From DASWIG01 sp965371445 (lineage in GTDB: Bacteria; Acidobacteriota; Thermoanaerobaculia; Multivoradales; J023): a DNA stretch of 64,000 bases. Made by a program: the position numbers and the translations under genes. The notes under the pieces are model-generated. The model ran no database searches and was not told the origin of the DNA. It worked only from the letters and a program-made list of their open reading frames with translations. The stretch spans positions 1-64,000 of the forward strand of contig CBDUYN010000037.1 in the NCBI GenBank assembly GCA_965371445.1. Direction: 5' to 3'. Position 1 is the first letter of the stretch. Each line of letters starts with the position of its first letter. Positions 52,021 through 60,086 of this stretch are shown here, one piece after another.

Positions 52021-54168
52021 ATGAAAAACAGACTGCCACTCCTCCTGCTGAGCCTGGCAAGCCTTCTGCTTGCCTCCCTCGCCATCCTCAGCTGCGATAG
52101 CGCCAACCCGGTGGCGCCCACGGGTAGCACCCTGACAGTGACCGCGAACCCGACCCTCATCACCTTGAACGGCACCTCCACGATCACGGTCACGGGCTTC
52201 CGGCCCGACGGCAATCCCCTGAACCCGGGAACCCAGGTCAACCTCTCGTCGTCGATCGGGACGCTCGGCGCCACGATCGTGGAGATCCAGAACGGACGGG
52301 CCACGACGACGCTGCGCCCGGACGGCCGGACCGGTGCGGCGACGGTGACGGCCAAGCTGCCCGGCGGGGATACCGAGGCGAGCGTCGAGGTCCAAATCGG
52401 CGCCACCGACGAGACCAAGCCGAAGCTCCTCGTCAACGCCAACCCGGAGACGATCAATCTCAACCAGTCATCGACGATCTCGTTTCAGGCGCGCAACGCC
52501 GACGACTCGAACTTCGGGCAAGGCGGCCGGATCCGTCTAAGGACCACGTTGGGCACCCTCGACGACGAGAACCTGGTGACCGACGCCGACGGCGAGGCGG
52601 AGACGACCCTGCGGCCCGGCAGCGAAGTCGGCACGGCGACGGTTTCGGCGACGATCGAAGAGAGCGACGAGGCGACCGTCGAGGTGCAGTTCGGGGCGAC
52701 GGCGGACACCAAGCCGTCGCTTCTGCTCACCGCGTCCCCGACGAACATCGGGATCAACCAGACGTCGACGATCTCGATCCTGGTCCGCAATGCCGACGGT
52801 ACGACTTTTGACGGCAGCGGCAACATCCGGCTGCGCACCACCTTGGGAACGCTCAATCGCGAGCAGGCTCCCGTCAGCAACGGCGAGGCCAGCGCGAGGT
52901 TGACCAACGACGAGGGCCTGAGCGGCACCGCTAGGGTGACGGCGACGTTTCAATCGAGCGACGAGGCGACGATCGACATTGAGCTTGAAGTCCCGATCCT
53001 GACCATCAGCGCCACTCCCGCCGACATCAGCTTGAACGAGATGTCGATGATCTCCGTCCGCGTCCGCAATCCGGACGGCTCGCCGGTCGCCAACCAAGCG
53101 GTCCGCCTGCGAACCACGCGAGGCTCGCTGAGCTCGACCAACCCCAGGACCGACGACAGCGGTGAGGCGAGCGCCGAGCTGACCGCCACCGAAGTCGGCA
53201 CCGCGACGGTGAGGGCCTCGGTGGGAGCGAGCGACGAGGTGACGACCGACGTCGTGTTCGGTGAAAGACCGGAGGACAGGCCTACCCTGACCTTGAGCGC
53301 CAATCCCGGACAGATCAACATCGAGCAAGAGGCGACGATCACAGCACAGGCCCGCAACGCCGACGGAACGCCGCTGGTCGGGGAGACGGTCAGCCTCCGC
53401 AGCACCCTCGGGCAGCTGCAGATCACCGGCGACGGCAAGACCGATTCCGCGGGGCAGGTCGAGGCGACCCTGTCCCCGGAAGACATCTCTGGCACGGCCA
53501 CCATCATCGGATCGGTCGGATCCAGTGCCGAGGTCACCCAGGACGTGACGTTTCTGAGGACCGTGCTGACCGTCAACGCCAATCCGGCGGTGATCGACAC
53601 GGGCGAGACCTCGGAGATCACGGTCCTCGTCCGCGACGAGAGGAACATCTCTCTCGACGAGGGCAGCTACGACGTCCAGCTGACGGCGAACCTCGGGACC
53701 CTCGACTCCACCACGATCACGACCATGAACGGCTCCGCGACGACGACCTACCGGGCAGGCAGCCGCCCCGGCACCGAGCAGATCACCGCGTTCCTCGGCA
53801 ATGCCGACACCGGGATCGAGTCGATCACCATCCGCGACGTGCCGGCCGGAATCACGCTCGACGTCGCGCCGGCGGAGTTCACGCCGTCGACCGCGGGAAC
53901 CACCCTCACCCTCACGGTGCGGGTGACCAACGCCCAGGGCGAGCCCCTGGGCAACGAGATCGTGAGCTTCGTCGTCAGCGACGGAGTCGCGGGCACCCTG
54001 ACCCCGGCGGGCGGACCGGTGACCGACAGCGACGGCCTGGCGACAGCGACCCTGACGATCACTGAAACCGGGATCCCCGGCGGGGTGACCAGCTTCACGA
54101 TCACCGCGATCGTTCGCGATCTCGAATCGTCTCCGTCGCCGATCACGGTGACCGGCGGCGCACCGTAG
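52021..54168 (+). CDS. Surface lipoprotein of tandem Ig-like (Big_1/invasin-type) domains
   Basis: A protein of 715 residues. Lipoprotein signal (PLLLLSLASLLLASLAILSC) with modified Cys in LAILSC, then about seven Ig-like modules of about 90-105 residues. Each has the pattern LTVTANP..I..N.T(S)TITV..R..DG.P, ...LRTTLGTL..., ...ATVTA. The modules start near residues 38, 134, 231, 321, 418, 511 and 605. Invasin-type domains form rods exposed on the cell surface. The final module ends SPSPITVTGGAP, with no anchor or catalytic head. Followed by a terminator. Confidence 0.85.
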   Translation: MKNRLPLLLLSLASLLLASLAILSCDSANPVAPTGSTLTVTANPTLITLNGTSTITVTGFRPDGNPLNPGTQVNLSSSIGTLGATIVEIQNGRATTTLRPDGRTGAATVTAKLPGGDTEASVEVQIGATDETKPKLLVNANPETINLNQSSTISFQARNADDSNFGQGGRIRLRTTLGTLDDENLVTDADGEAETTLRPGSEVGTATVSATIEESDEATVEVQFGATADTKPSLLLTASPTNIGINQTSTISILVRNADGTTFDGSGNIRLRTTLGTLNREQAPVSNGEASARLTNDEGLSGTARVTATFQSSDEATIDIELEVPILTISATPADISLNEMSMISVRVRNPDGSPVANQAVRLRTTRGSLSSTNPRTDDSGEASAELTATEVGTATVRASVGASDEVTTDVVFGERPEDRPTLTLSANPGQINIEQEATITAQARNADGTPLVGETVSLRSTLGQLQITGDGKTDSAGQVEATLSPEDISGTATIIGSVGSSAEVTQDVTFLRTVLTVNANPAVIDTGETSEITVLVRDERNISLDEGSYDVQLTANLGTLDSTTITTMNGSATTTYRAGSRPGTEQITAFLGNADTGIESITIRDVPAGITLDVAPAEFTPSTAGTTLTLTVRVTNAQGEPLGNEIVSFVVSDGVAGTLTPAGGPVTDSDGLATATLTITETGIPGGVTSFTITAIVRDLESSPSPITVTGGAP

Positions 54169-54197
54169 CAGGCCGCCGCACCCCTCCAGGACGGAAC

Positions 54198-54230
54198 GGC
54201 CGGCTCTCCTTTCCGCAGAACCGGCCTTTT
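54198..54230 (+). terminator. Intrinsic terminator after the Ig-repeat gene
   Basis: GGCCGG and CCGGCC form the base of the stem, extended past one mismatch by TCT/AGA, and TTTT follows. It lies 30 bp after the stop codon. Confidence 0.78.
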
Positions 54231-54286
54231 GGTGTATGCTGGCGGGTGGCGGAGAGGGTTTCACGGGGCAAGAATGGGAGGTTGGC

Positions 54287-54673
54287 ATGAAGCCGAAGAA
54301 GATCCTAGTCGTCGACGACTCGAAGCTCATGCACAAGATGCTCAACGTGATGCTTCAAGGCCATGAGCTCGTCCACGCGAACGACGGCCTGGAAGCGCTT
54401 CAGAAGCTCGGTACCGACCCTGGAATCGACCTCATCCTGCTCGACATCAACATGCCACGGATGAGCGGTCTGGAGCTCCTGGGAAAGATCCAGGAAGATC
54501 CGCTGCTCTCCGAGATCCCGGTGGTCATCGTCTCGACCGAAGGGACGGAGGAAGACACCCTCCGGGGCCTCGAACGAGGCGCCGCGGCCTACATCTCGAA
54601 ACCGTTCGACAACCGGGTCCTGCTGGAGGTCATCAGCCGGCTGGGGACGGAGGAAGCCCTGCAAACGGCCTGA
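54287..54673 (+). CDS. Single-domain response regulator (CheY-like)
   Basis: The ATG at 54287 after GGGAGG gives 128 residues (MKPKKILVVDDSKLMHKMLN). D53 in LILLDINMPRMSG is the phosphoacceptor; acidic pair D10-D11; switch Thr/Ser in VVIVSTEG; Lys in YISKPFDN. No output domain, so it works by protein contact. A TATGCT -10-like box lies at 54235-54240. Confidence 0.93.
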   Translation: MKPKKILVVDDSKLMHKMLNVMLQGHELVHANDGLEALQKLGTDPGIDLILLDINMPRMSGLELLGKIQEDPLLSEIPVVIVSTEGTEEDTLRGLERGAAAYISKPFDNRVLLEVISRLGTEEALQTA

Positions 54674-54830
54674 GGCGAGACTTCACGGTGAGCTTCTGCT
54701 ATCCTCCGTCCGGCGCCGCATTCCGGGGCGAACCCTACCCTCTCATCTCTCAGTGCACCGGAATGTGGCGCTTTCTCGTGCCAAGAAGAACGGCAAACGC
54801 CCGGAGGCGTCTGCCGGGTCCGTCGGTGCT

Positions 54831-56417
54831 TCACCGGCCCGCGAAACGAGGCTCGGAGGCGATCCGCAGGTCGACGCCCGCCGGGAGCGTCGTGGCGAAT
54901 TCGGCGAGCTTGTCGCGGACCTCGTAGAAGGCGGGGACGTCGAGGGCGTAGAAGGTGACCGTGTCCTGGGCCGGGGTGATCCGCTGCCGGCCGAGATGGA
55001 GCTCCGCCACCGGGATCCAGGAGGCGGGGACCTGCGGGAACCAGTCGGTATAGAGCATGGCGAGCCGTATACCCCGTCCGCGGACCATGGAGTCGAGCCA
55101 GCCGCGCCGGCTCTCGCGCCGGGCGGCGAGGGCTTCGGCCGAGGCCAGGCCGAAGAGGTCGAGGACGTAGCCGTCGCTACGGTACGTCAGGTAGCCGAGG
55201 TCGTGAGCGGCTACCGGCTGCCGGTAGAAGTCGCCGACGAAGCGTCGCATCTGGACCTGCTGCTCGTAGATGTTGTTCGAGCCGATCGGGCTCGTATGCA
55301 AGACCTCGGCGTAGTGCCGGCAGGTGAGCGCGGCGAAGACGATCAAAAGAAGAGCGGCCTTCCAGGCCGGCTCCTCCCGCGCCAAGCGCTGCAGGTTGTG
55401 GCGAAAGACGTAGAGCAACGCCAGGACGACAGCGGTCCAGACGTAGACCCCGTAGCGGTGGTACCAGCCGAACTGCCCCACCAGCAGATGACCCAGCCCC
55501 CCGGCCACCACCACCGCCGCGAAGCGCCTCTCCTTGCCCTCGCGCCGGCCGGAGAGCGCGGCGGCGAGCAGGACGACGAGGCCCAGGGCGAGGAGGATCC
55601 CCGGGGAGCGCGCCAGGTTCGTCTCCAGGTTTGCCCCGAGCGAGCTCGCGTTGACGCCGGACCAGAAGACCCGCGACTTCGAGGCGACCGACGCCGGCAG
55701 AGGAGCGAGCCCCAGCGAGAGGAGAAAGAGCGAAAAGCCCCCGATCCCGGCGGCGACGGTAGCCAGGGCGATCAGGCTACGGCGCAGGTGGCGTCCGGCG
55801 GCCAGGTGGACGAGGGCCGGAAGCGACAGGGCGAGGTTCTCATAGCGCACGAGCGGCGCGGCCGCGAGGACCGCGAAAAGCCACCAGGTTGCTTGGCCGT
55901 TCTTCGACTCGCGCGCCAGGCCGAGGACGGCGGCCGCCGTCAGGAGAAGCTGGAGCGAATGCTCCATACCGGTCAGCACCAGCCCCGCGAGATTCGTCCC
56001 CGCGATCAGGGCGAGCAGTAGCAGAACGCCGAGGAGCCGCAGCCGTCGGTCCGCCAGCGGTACGAGACACTCGGCCAGGAGGAGCGCGTAAACGTAAAGC
56101 GTCGCGGCGGCCGCGGCGACGTTCAAGACCAGGGGGACGAAGGCGCCGGCCGCAAACGGCGCCAGGGGGACCAGGAGGAATGGCCACAGGATCGACGACG
56201 AGGGTGCCGACATCTCGCCAGCGTTCAAACCGTAGGTGCCCGCGGCGATTTTCTCGGCGAGGGAAAGGTGGATGTAGGCGTCGTCGAGGCTGTAGACGAA
56301 GTGGCCGTCGTTGAGGACCAGCAGGATCAGCAGATGGGCGCCGAGGAGCGCCAGGAGGACGATCAGGGGAAGCCGGACGATCTCCCCGGCGGAGCCGGGT
56401 GTCTGGTGAGGTTCCAT
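54831..56417 (-). CDS. Polytopic membrane protein, GT-C glycosyltransferase-like
   Basis: A protein of 528 residues with about ten to eleven hydrophobic helices (LPLIVLLALLGAHLLILLVL; FVPLVLNVAAAAATLYVYAL). The loop after the first helix reads FVYSLDDAYIHLSLAEKIA, the DD motif typical of GT-C enzymes. A Lys/Arg-rich central loop and a soluble C-terminal tail (about 430-528) follow. The start overlaps the mltA-like gene by 55 bases, so the two are probably co-transcribed. No specific sugar assigned. Confidence 0.72.
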   Translation of the reverse strand: MEPHQTPGSAGEIVRLPLIVLLALLGAHLLILLVLNDGHFVYSLDDAYIHLSLAEKIAAGTYGLNAGEMSAPSSSILWPFLLVPLAPFAAGAFVPLVLNVAAAAATLYVYALLLAECLVPLADRRLRLLGVLLLLALIAGTNLAGLVLTGMEHSLQLLLTAAAVLGLARESKNGQATWWLFAVLAAAPLVRYENLALSLPALVHLAAGRHLRRSLIALATVAAGIGGFSLFLLSLGLAPLPASVASKSRVFWSGVNASSLGANLETNLARSPGILLALGLVVLLAAALSGRREGKERRFAAVVVAGGLGHLLVGQFGWYHRYGVYVWTAVVLALLYVFRHNLQRLAREEPAWKAALLLIVFAALTCRHYAEVLHTSPIGSNNIYEQQVQMRRFVGDFYRQPVAAHDLGYLTYRSDGYVLDLFGLASAEALAARRESRRGWLDSMVRGRGIRLAMLYTDWFPQVPASWIPVAELHLGRQRITPAQDTVTFYALDVPAFYEVRDKLAEFATTLPAGVDLRIASEPRFAGR

Positions 56418-57679
56418 TGCGCTTCTCTCGGTGGGGAACCAACCCCAGGGACCTTCGGAAGGAGGAAATAGAGCTGCCCGGGCTGTTTCATAAGCCCGGC
56501 GCGTTGCGCCGCCTCCTCGCCGCGTCCCCAGAAGAAGTCGACGCGGCCGGCGCCGCGGATGGCGCCGCCGGTGTCCTGGTTCAAGACGTAGCGCCGCAGC
56601 GGGCCGGCGGCGATGGTGGTACCGTCCTCGGCCGTCGCCGGGACCTCGCTCACGAGGAAGCCGAGGGCTCCTCTGGGGAAGAGCTGGTGGTCGGTGGCGA
56701 TCGAGCGTCCGCCGGTGACCGGCACGCCGAGGTTGCCGAGGGCCTCTCCCTGGAGCCGCCGGAAAAAGACCGTCGACTCGTTGTAATCGAGGATTTCCTC
56801 GACCTTCTCGGGGTTCTCGGCAAGGTAGCGGCGGATCGACTGCATCGAGACTTTTTTGCGCTCGATGGATCCGCCGTCGATCAAGAGCCGCCCGATGGAG
56901 CGGTACTGCCGGCCGTTGGCGCCGGCGTAGCCGACGCCGATCTCGCGGCCGCTCTGCAGTTGGAGGATGCCGCTTCCCTGGATCTCGAGAAAAAAGACGT
57001 CGACGATGTCGCGGGCCCAGGCGATCTCGTGGCCCCGGAGCAAGGCCTTCTCGCGGATCTCGCGCCGGTCGGGATAGGGCAGAAGCCGGTTGCCGACCAG
57101 GCGGCCGGAGATCTTGACCCCCTTGTACTTCTCCGAGAACTCGGAGAGGTCGATACGGAAGACGTCGCCGGGGGGGCCGTAGATAGGCACGTTGTACTCG
57201 GTGCTGCGCCGCAAGCTCGCGGCGATCCGGGGGACGAAGTAGCCGGTGACGAGCATGGCGCCGCTCGCACCGCCGACGCTGCGGTAGACGTCGAAGGTGT
57301 AGGCGACCTGGGCTGCCAGGCTCTCGGGGGTGCGCTCCTCGGTCAGGTAACCGGCGAATCGGTCGTAGGCCTCGCGGAGCTCGCCGGCGCTCACGGTCCG
57401 GGCTCCGAAGGTGAGGCTGCGCTCGGCCGGCAATCGGCCGAGGTAGTCGCGGTTGCGGGCGAGGGCGAGGAGGAGGCTCTCGCGGTCGCCGTCGTCGACG
57501 AGTGACGGAAGCTCCCCCGACGGCACCGGCTGGAGCGCGTCGGCGGCGTCGGTGACCGGCGGCGGGGCCTGCTCCGGAGGCGGCGGAGGAGGGGGTGGCG
57601 CCGGCTGCGGCGGTGTGCCGCAGGCCGAAAGCAGCGTCAGGATGAACGCCAGCGTCAAGTAGAGAGCCCTGCCCATCAC
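56363..57679 (-). CDS. mltA: Membrane-bound lytic murein transglycosylase A (MltA)
   Basis: A protein of 438 residues. Lipoprotein signal (YLTLAFILTLLSACG, Cys20), a Pro-rich linker, then the MltA domain (LVTGYFVPRIAASLRRSTEY, ISGRLVGNRLLPYPDRREI) and the 3D double-psi barrel (TIAAGPLRRYVLNQDTGGAI, with VDFFWGRGEEAA). The catalytic Asp lies in NQDTGGAIRGAGRVDFF. It cleaves the glycan strands of peptidoglycan to anhydro-muropeptides. ATG 57679 or the adjacent 57676. Its 3' end overlaps the GT-C-like gene. Confidence 0.93.
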   Translation of the reverse strand: MMGRALYLTLAFILTLLSACGTPPQPAPPPPPPPPEQAPPPVTDAADALQPVPSGELPSLVDDGDRESLLLALARNRDYLGRLPAERSLTFGARTVSAGELREAYDRFAGYLTEERTPESLAAQVAYTFDVYRSVGGASGAMLVTGYFVPRIAASLRRSTEYNVPIYGPPGDVFRIDLSEFSEKYKGVKISGRLVGNRLLPYPDRREIREKALLRGHEIAWARDIVDVFFLEIQGSGILQLQSGREIGVGYAGANGRQYRSIGRLLIDGGSIERKKVSMQSIRRYLAENPEKVEEILDYNESTVFFRRLQGEALGNLGVPVTGGRSIATDHQLFPRGALGFLVSEVPATAEDGTTIAAGPLRRYVLNQDTGGAIRGAGRVDFFWGRGEEAAQRAGLMKQPGQLYFLLPKVPGVGSPPREAQWNLTRHPAPPGRSSGFP

Positions 57680-57694
57680 GGCATCTGCTTCCTT

Positions 57695-58717
57695 CTAGGC
57701 GGGCCGTAGCTCCGCCGGGACGACGAAGCCCATCTTCTCCTTGATCTCGACGACTTTGGCCTCGGCGATCTCGCGCGCCCGCTCGGCACCGATCGCGAGC
57801 AGCCGGTCGAGCTCGGCGACGTCGGTGATAAGCCCCTCGAACCGCTCGCGCACCGGCGCGACGGCTTCCACCACGACTTCGGCGACACGATTTTTCAAGT
57901 CGCCATAGCCGCGGGCGTCGGCGAAGTCGGCAAGCACCACTTCGCGGTCCTTGCGGGTCACGGTCTGGTAGATGGTCAAGAGGTTCGTGACCCCGGCTTT
58001 TTCCGGATCGTCGGAGAAGACGATCTCGCGCCCCGAGTCGGTGACCGCGCGGCGGATGGTGTGGCGGATCTCGTCGTCCGAGTCCGTCATCAGGACGGCA
58101 TGGCCCTTGGCGGTGGCGCTTTTCGACATCTTCGCCGTCGGGTCGTCAAAAGCCATGATGCGCGCGCCGTGCTGCGCAATGACCGGTTCGGGGACGACGA
58201 AGGTGTCGCCGTAGAGGCTGTTGAAGCGCTGGGCGACGTCGCGCGCCAGCTCGATGTGCTGTTTCTGGTCCTCGCCCACCGGGACCTCGTGGGCGTCGTA
58301 GAGGAGGATGTCGCCGGCCTGGAGCACCGGGTAGGTCAGGAGCCCCGTCATGACGCTCTCCTGCTTTTTCGACTTGTCCTTGAACTGGGTCATGCGCTGG
58401 AGCCAGCCGAGCGGGGTCACGCAGCTCAAGAGCCACGAGCTTTCGGCGTGGGCCCGGACGTGGCTCTGGACGAACAGCGTCGTCTCCCGGGGGTCGATCC
58501 CGGCGGCGAGCAGCATGGCCGTGAGCTCGCGGGTCTGCTGACGCAGCTCTTCAGGGTCCTGGTAGACGGTGGTGGCGTGGAGGTCGACCACGCAGATGAA
58601 GTTCTCCCTCTCCCCCTGTCCGTCGACCCAGCGCCGGATGGCGCCGAGGTAGTTGCCGAGGTGGAGGTTGCCGGTGGGCTGGATGCCGGAGAGGACGCGT
58701 CGTTGGCTTTGGCTCAT
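57695..58717 (-). CDS. trpS: Tryptophanyl-tRNA synthetase
   Basis: A protein of 340 residues: class I motif GIQPTGNLHLGNYLGAIRRW (HIGH equivalent), LLYDAHEVPVGEDQKQHIEL and the KMSKS loop DPTAKMSKSATAKG. Normal length for bacterial TrpRS. It charges tRNA-Trp. Sixteen bases upstream of mltA and nine downstream of the aldo/keto reductase, all on the minus strand. Confidence 0.96.
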   Translation of the reverse strand: MSQSQRRVLSGIQPTGNLHLGNYLGAIRRWVDGQGERENFICVVDLHATTVYQDPEELRQQTRELTAMLLAAGIDPRETTLFVQSHVRAHAESSWLLSCVTPLGWLQRMTQFKDKSKKQESVMTGLLTYPVLQAGDILLYDAHEVPVGEDQKQHIELARDVAQRFNSLYGDTFVVPEPVIAQHGARIMAFDDPTAKMSKSATAKGHAVLMTDSDDEIRHTIRRAVTDSGREIVFSDDPEKAGVTNLLTIYQTVTRKDREVVLADFADARGYGDLKNRVAEVVVEAVAPVRERFEGLITDVAELDRLLAIGAERAREIAEAKVVEIKEKMGFVVPAELRPA

Positions 58718-58726
58718 GGTCTCGCG

Positions 58727-59740
58727 CTACGGCCCGGCTTCCTGGTAGCTTTTCCAACTCGCCTGGGTCGGGCGGCCGTTCTCGCGGTAGAGCTGGCGGA
58801 CCCAGCGGGCGTCCTCGCCCGAGAGGCGCTCGCCGGCCGTCGTCGCCGCCTTGACGTGACGTGCGTGGTGCAGGCCGACGAGACAGCATCCGGTGGGTGA
58901 ATCGGCGAGAAGCGCTCCCAGGAGGCCGTGGAGGACGGGCTCGGGATGCTCGGCGAAGCGGCCGATCATCTCGGCGCGGCAGGAGCGCAGACGCATCAGG
59001 AGCCCCAGGTCGCGGAAGTCCTGGAGGGCGTTGCGGTGGTCGCCCTCGCCAAAAGTGACTGGGCCCTCGAAGATCCCGAGGAGCAGGCCGTGCTTCAACG
59101 GCGAGAAGAAGACCGTACCGACGTCGTTCGCCTCCACCCACTCCTTGAGCCCGCTCGACTCGTAGGTGTCGTCGACGACGTTGCGGTAGCACTGGACGAC
59201 GTCGGGACGGATGAGCTCGGCATAGTGGCGGATCTTCTCCGTCTTCCAGTCGGAGAGCCCGACGAAGCGGATCTTGCCTTCGTCGCGGAAGGCCTGAATG
59301 AGCGCGACGGCGTCGTCGAAGTACTCGTCGTTGGGGCCGAAGTCGCAGTGATGCAGGTAGTAGAGGTCGAGGTGGTTGGTACCGAGCAGGGTGAGCGAGC
59401 GTTCGAGCTGCTTGCGGATCTGCTGCGGATGGTAGTAGTGAGAGTGGGGACCGGCGGACCAGCCGACCTTGGAGGCCAGGAAGAGCTTGTCGCGGGACAC
59501 GTCCTTCAAGGCCTTGCCGATCAGCGTCTCGGCTCGGCCGTCGCCATAGACGTCGGCCGTGTCCCAATGGTTGACCCCCTCCCGGGCAGCCGTCAGGAGG
59601 CTCTTGTAGACTCGTCCCTCCTCGGCTCCGTACCAGCCGACCGGCCTGCCGTGGACTTTCTTCGGGCCGCCGAACGCCCAGGTCCCCAGGCCCACCGTGG
59701 ATACCTCGACGTTGGTGCGTCCTAGTCGGGCCGTGTTCAT
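58727..59740 (-). CDS. Aldo/keto reductase
   Basis: A protein of 337 residues starting MNTARLGRTNVEVSTVGLGT. The catalytic tetrad is visible: Asp and Tyr in HWDTADVYGDGRAE, Lys in LFLASKVGW, His in YLHHCDF. NADPH-binding region in FFSPLKHGLL and near the C-terminus (CCLVGLHHARHV). Substrate unknown. First gene of the minus-strand group leading to trpS and mltA. Confidence 0.9.
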   Translation of the reverse strand: MNTARLGRTNVEVSTVGLGTWAFGGPKKVHGRPVGWYGAEEGRVYKSLLTAAREGVNHWDTADVYGDGRAETLIGKALKDVSRDKLFLASKVGWSAGPHSHYYHPQQIRKQLERSLTLLGTNHLDLYYLHHCDFGPNDEYFDDAVALIQAFRDEGKIRFVGLSDWKTEKIRHYAELIRPDVVQCYRNVVDDTYESSGLKEWVEANDVGTVFFSPLKHGLLLGIFEGPVTFGEGDHRNALQDFRDLGLLMRLRSCRAEMIGRFAEHPEPVLHGLLGALLADSPTGCCLVGLHHARHVKAATTAGERLSGEDARWVRQLYRENGRPTQASWKSYQEAGP

Positions 59741-59871
59741 AAGATCGAAGTGCCTCTTCCAGTTCTTCGTAAAAAGAGCTTAGCACGAACCCACGCCGGG
59801 CTCTACTGCCTCTTCGCCCGATTCTAACCCGCCGGGAGGGGCGAAGGGAAAGGGCAAGGCGTTCTCGGCCC

Positions 59872-59899
59872 TTGACCTCGGGCGCGAGATCACTAGAAT
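59872..59899 (+). promoter_or_regulatory. Sigma-70-like promoter for the ileS leader
   Basis: TTGACC (59872-59877) and TAGAAT (59894-59899) with a 16-base spacer, the clearest promoter in the window. Transcription would begin at about 59906, just before the leader ORF and well upstream of ileS. Confidence 0.7.
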
Positions 59900-59911
59900 G
59901 TGCAGGAGTCG

Positions 59912-59980
59912 ATGGAGACGTACAGCATGAGCACCACCTTCAAAACCGTCCCGGGCCTGGGGATTACGATGCCCAGATGA
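59912..59980 (+). CDS. Putative 22-residue leader peptide upstream of ileS
   Basis: AGGAGT precedes an ATG at 59912 encoding METYSMSTTFKTVPGLGITM, ending PR and stop at 59978-59980. A second in-frame ATG lies at 59927. Directly after come a region complementary to the terminator stem and then the terminator at 60011. This is the layout of an attenuator, but the peptide has only one Ile codon, so the sensing mechanism is unclear. Confidence 0.5.
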   Translation: METYSMSTTFKTVPGLGITMPR

Positions 59981-60010
59981 GGCTCGTGCGTGCTCCCGAA
60001 GCGCCCTCGA

Positions 60011-60040
60011 CGGCCTCGCCCTCCGGAGCGAGGCCGTTTT
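60011..60040 (+). terminator. Intrinsic terminator in the ileS leader (possible attenuator)
   Basis: CGGCCTCG (60011-60018) pairs with CGAGGCCG (60029-60036), followed by TTTT. It lies 46 bases before the ileS start with no complete gene before it. GAGGC at the leader-peptide stop (59979-59983) could pair with GCCTC of the left arm as an anti-terminator. Confidence 0.75.
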
Positions 60041-60086
60041 CGTATCCACAGCGGTCCACCCACCGCCGAGCCGACACCAGGATGCC

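Noticed and set aside
59872..60086. T-box riboswitch before ileS
   Set aside because: No T-box motif or specifier-loop structure; instead a short ORF and a simple terminator are present.
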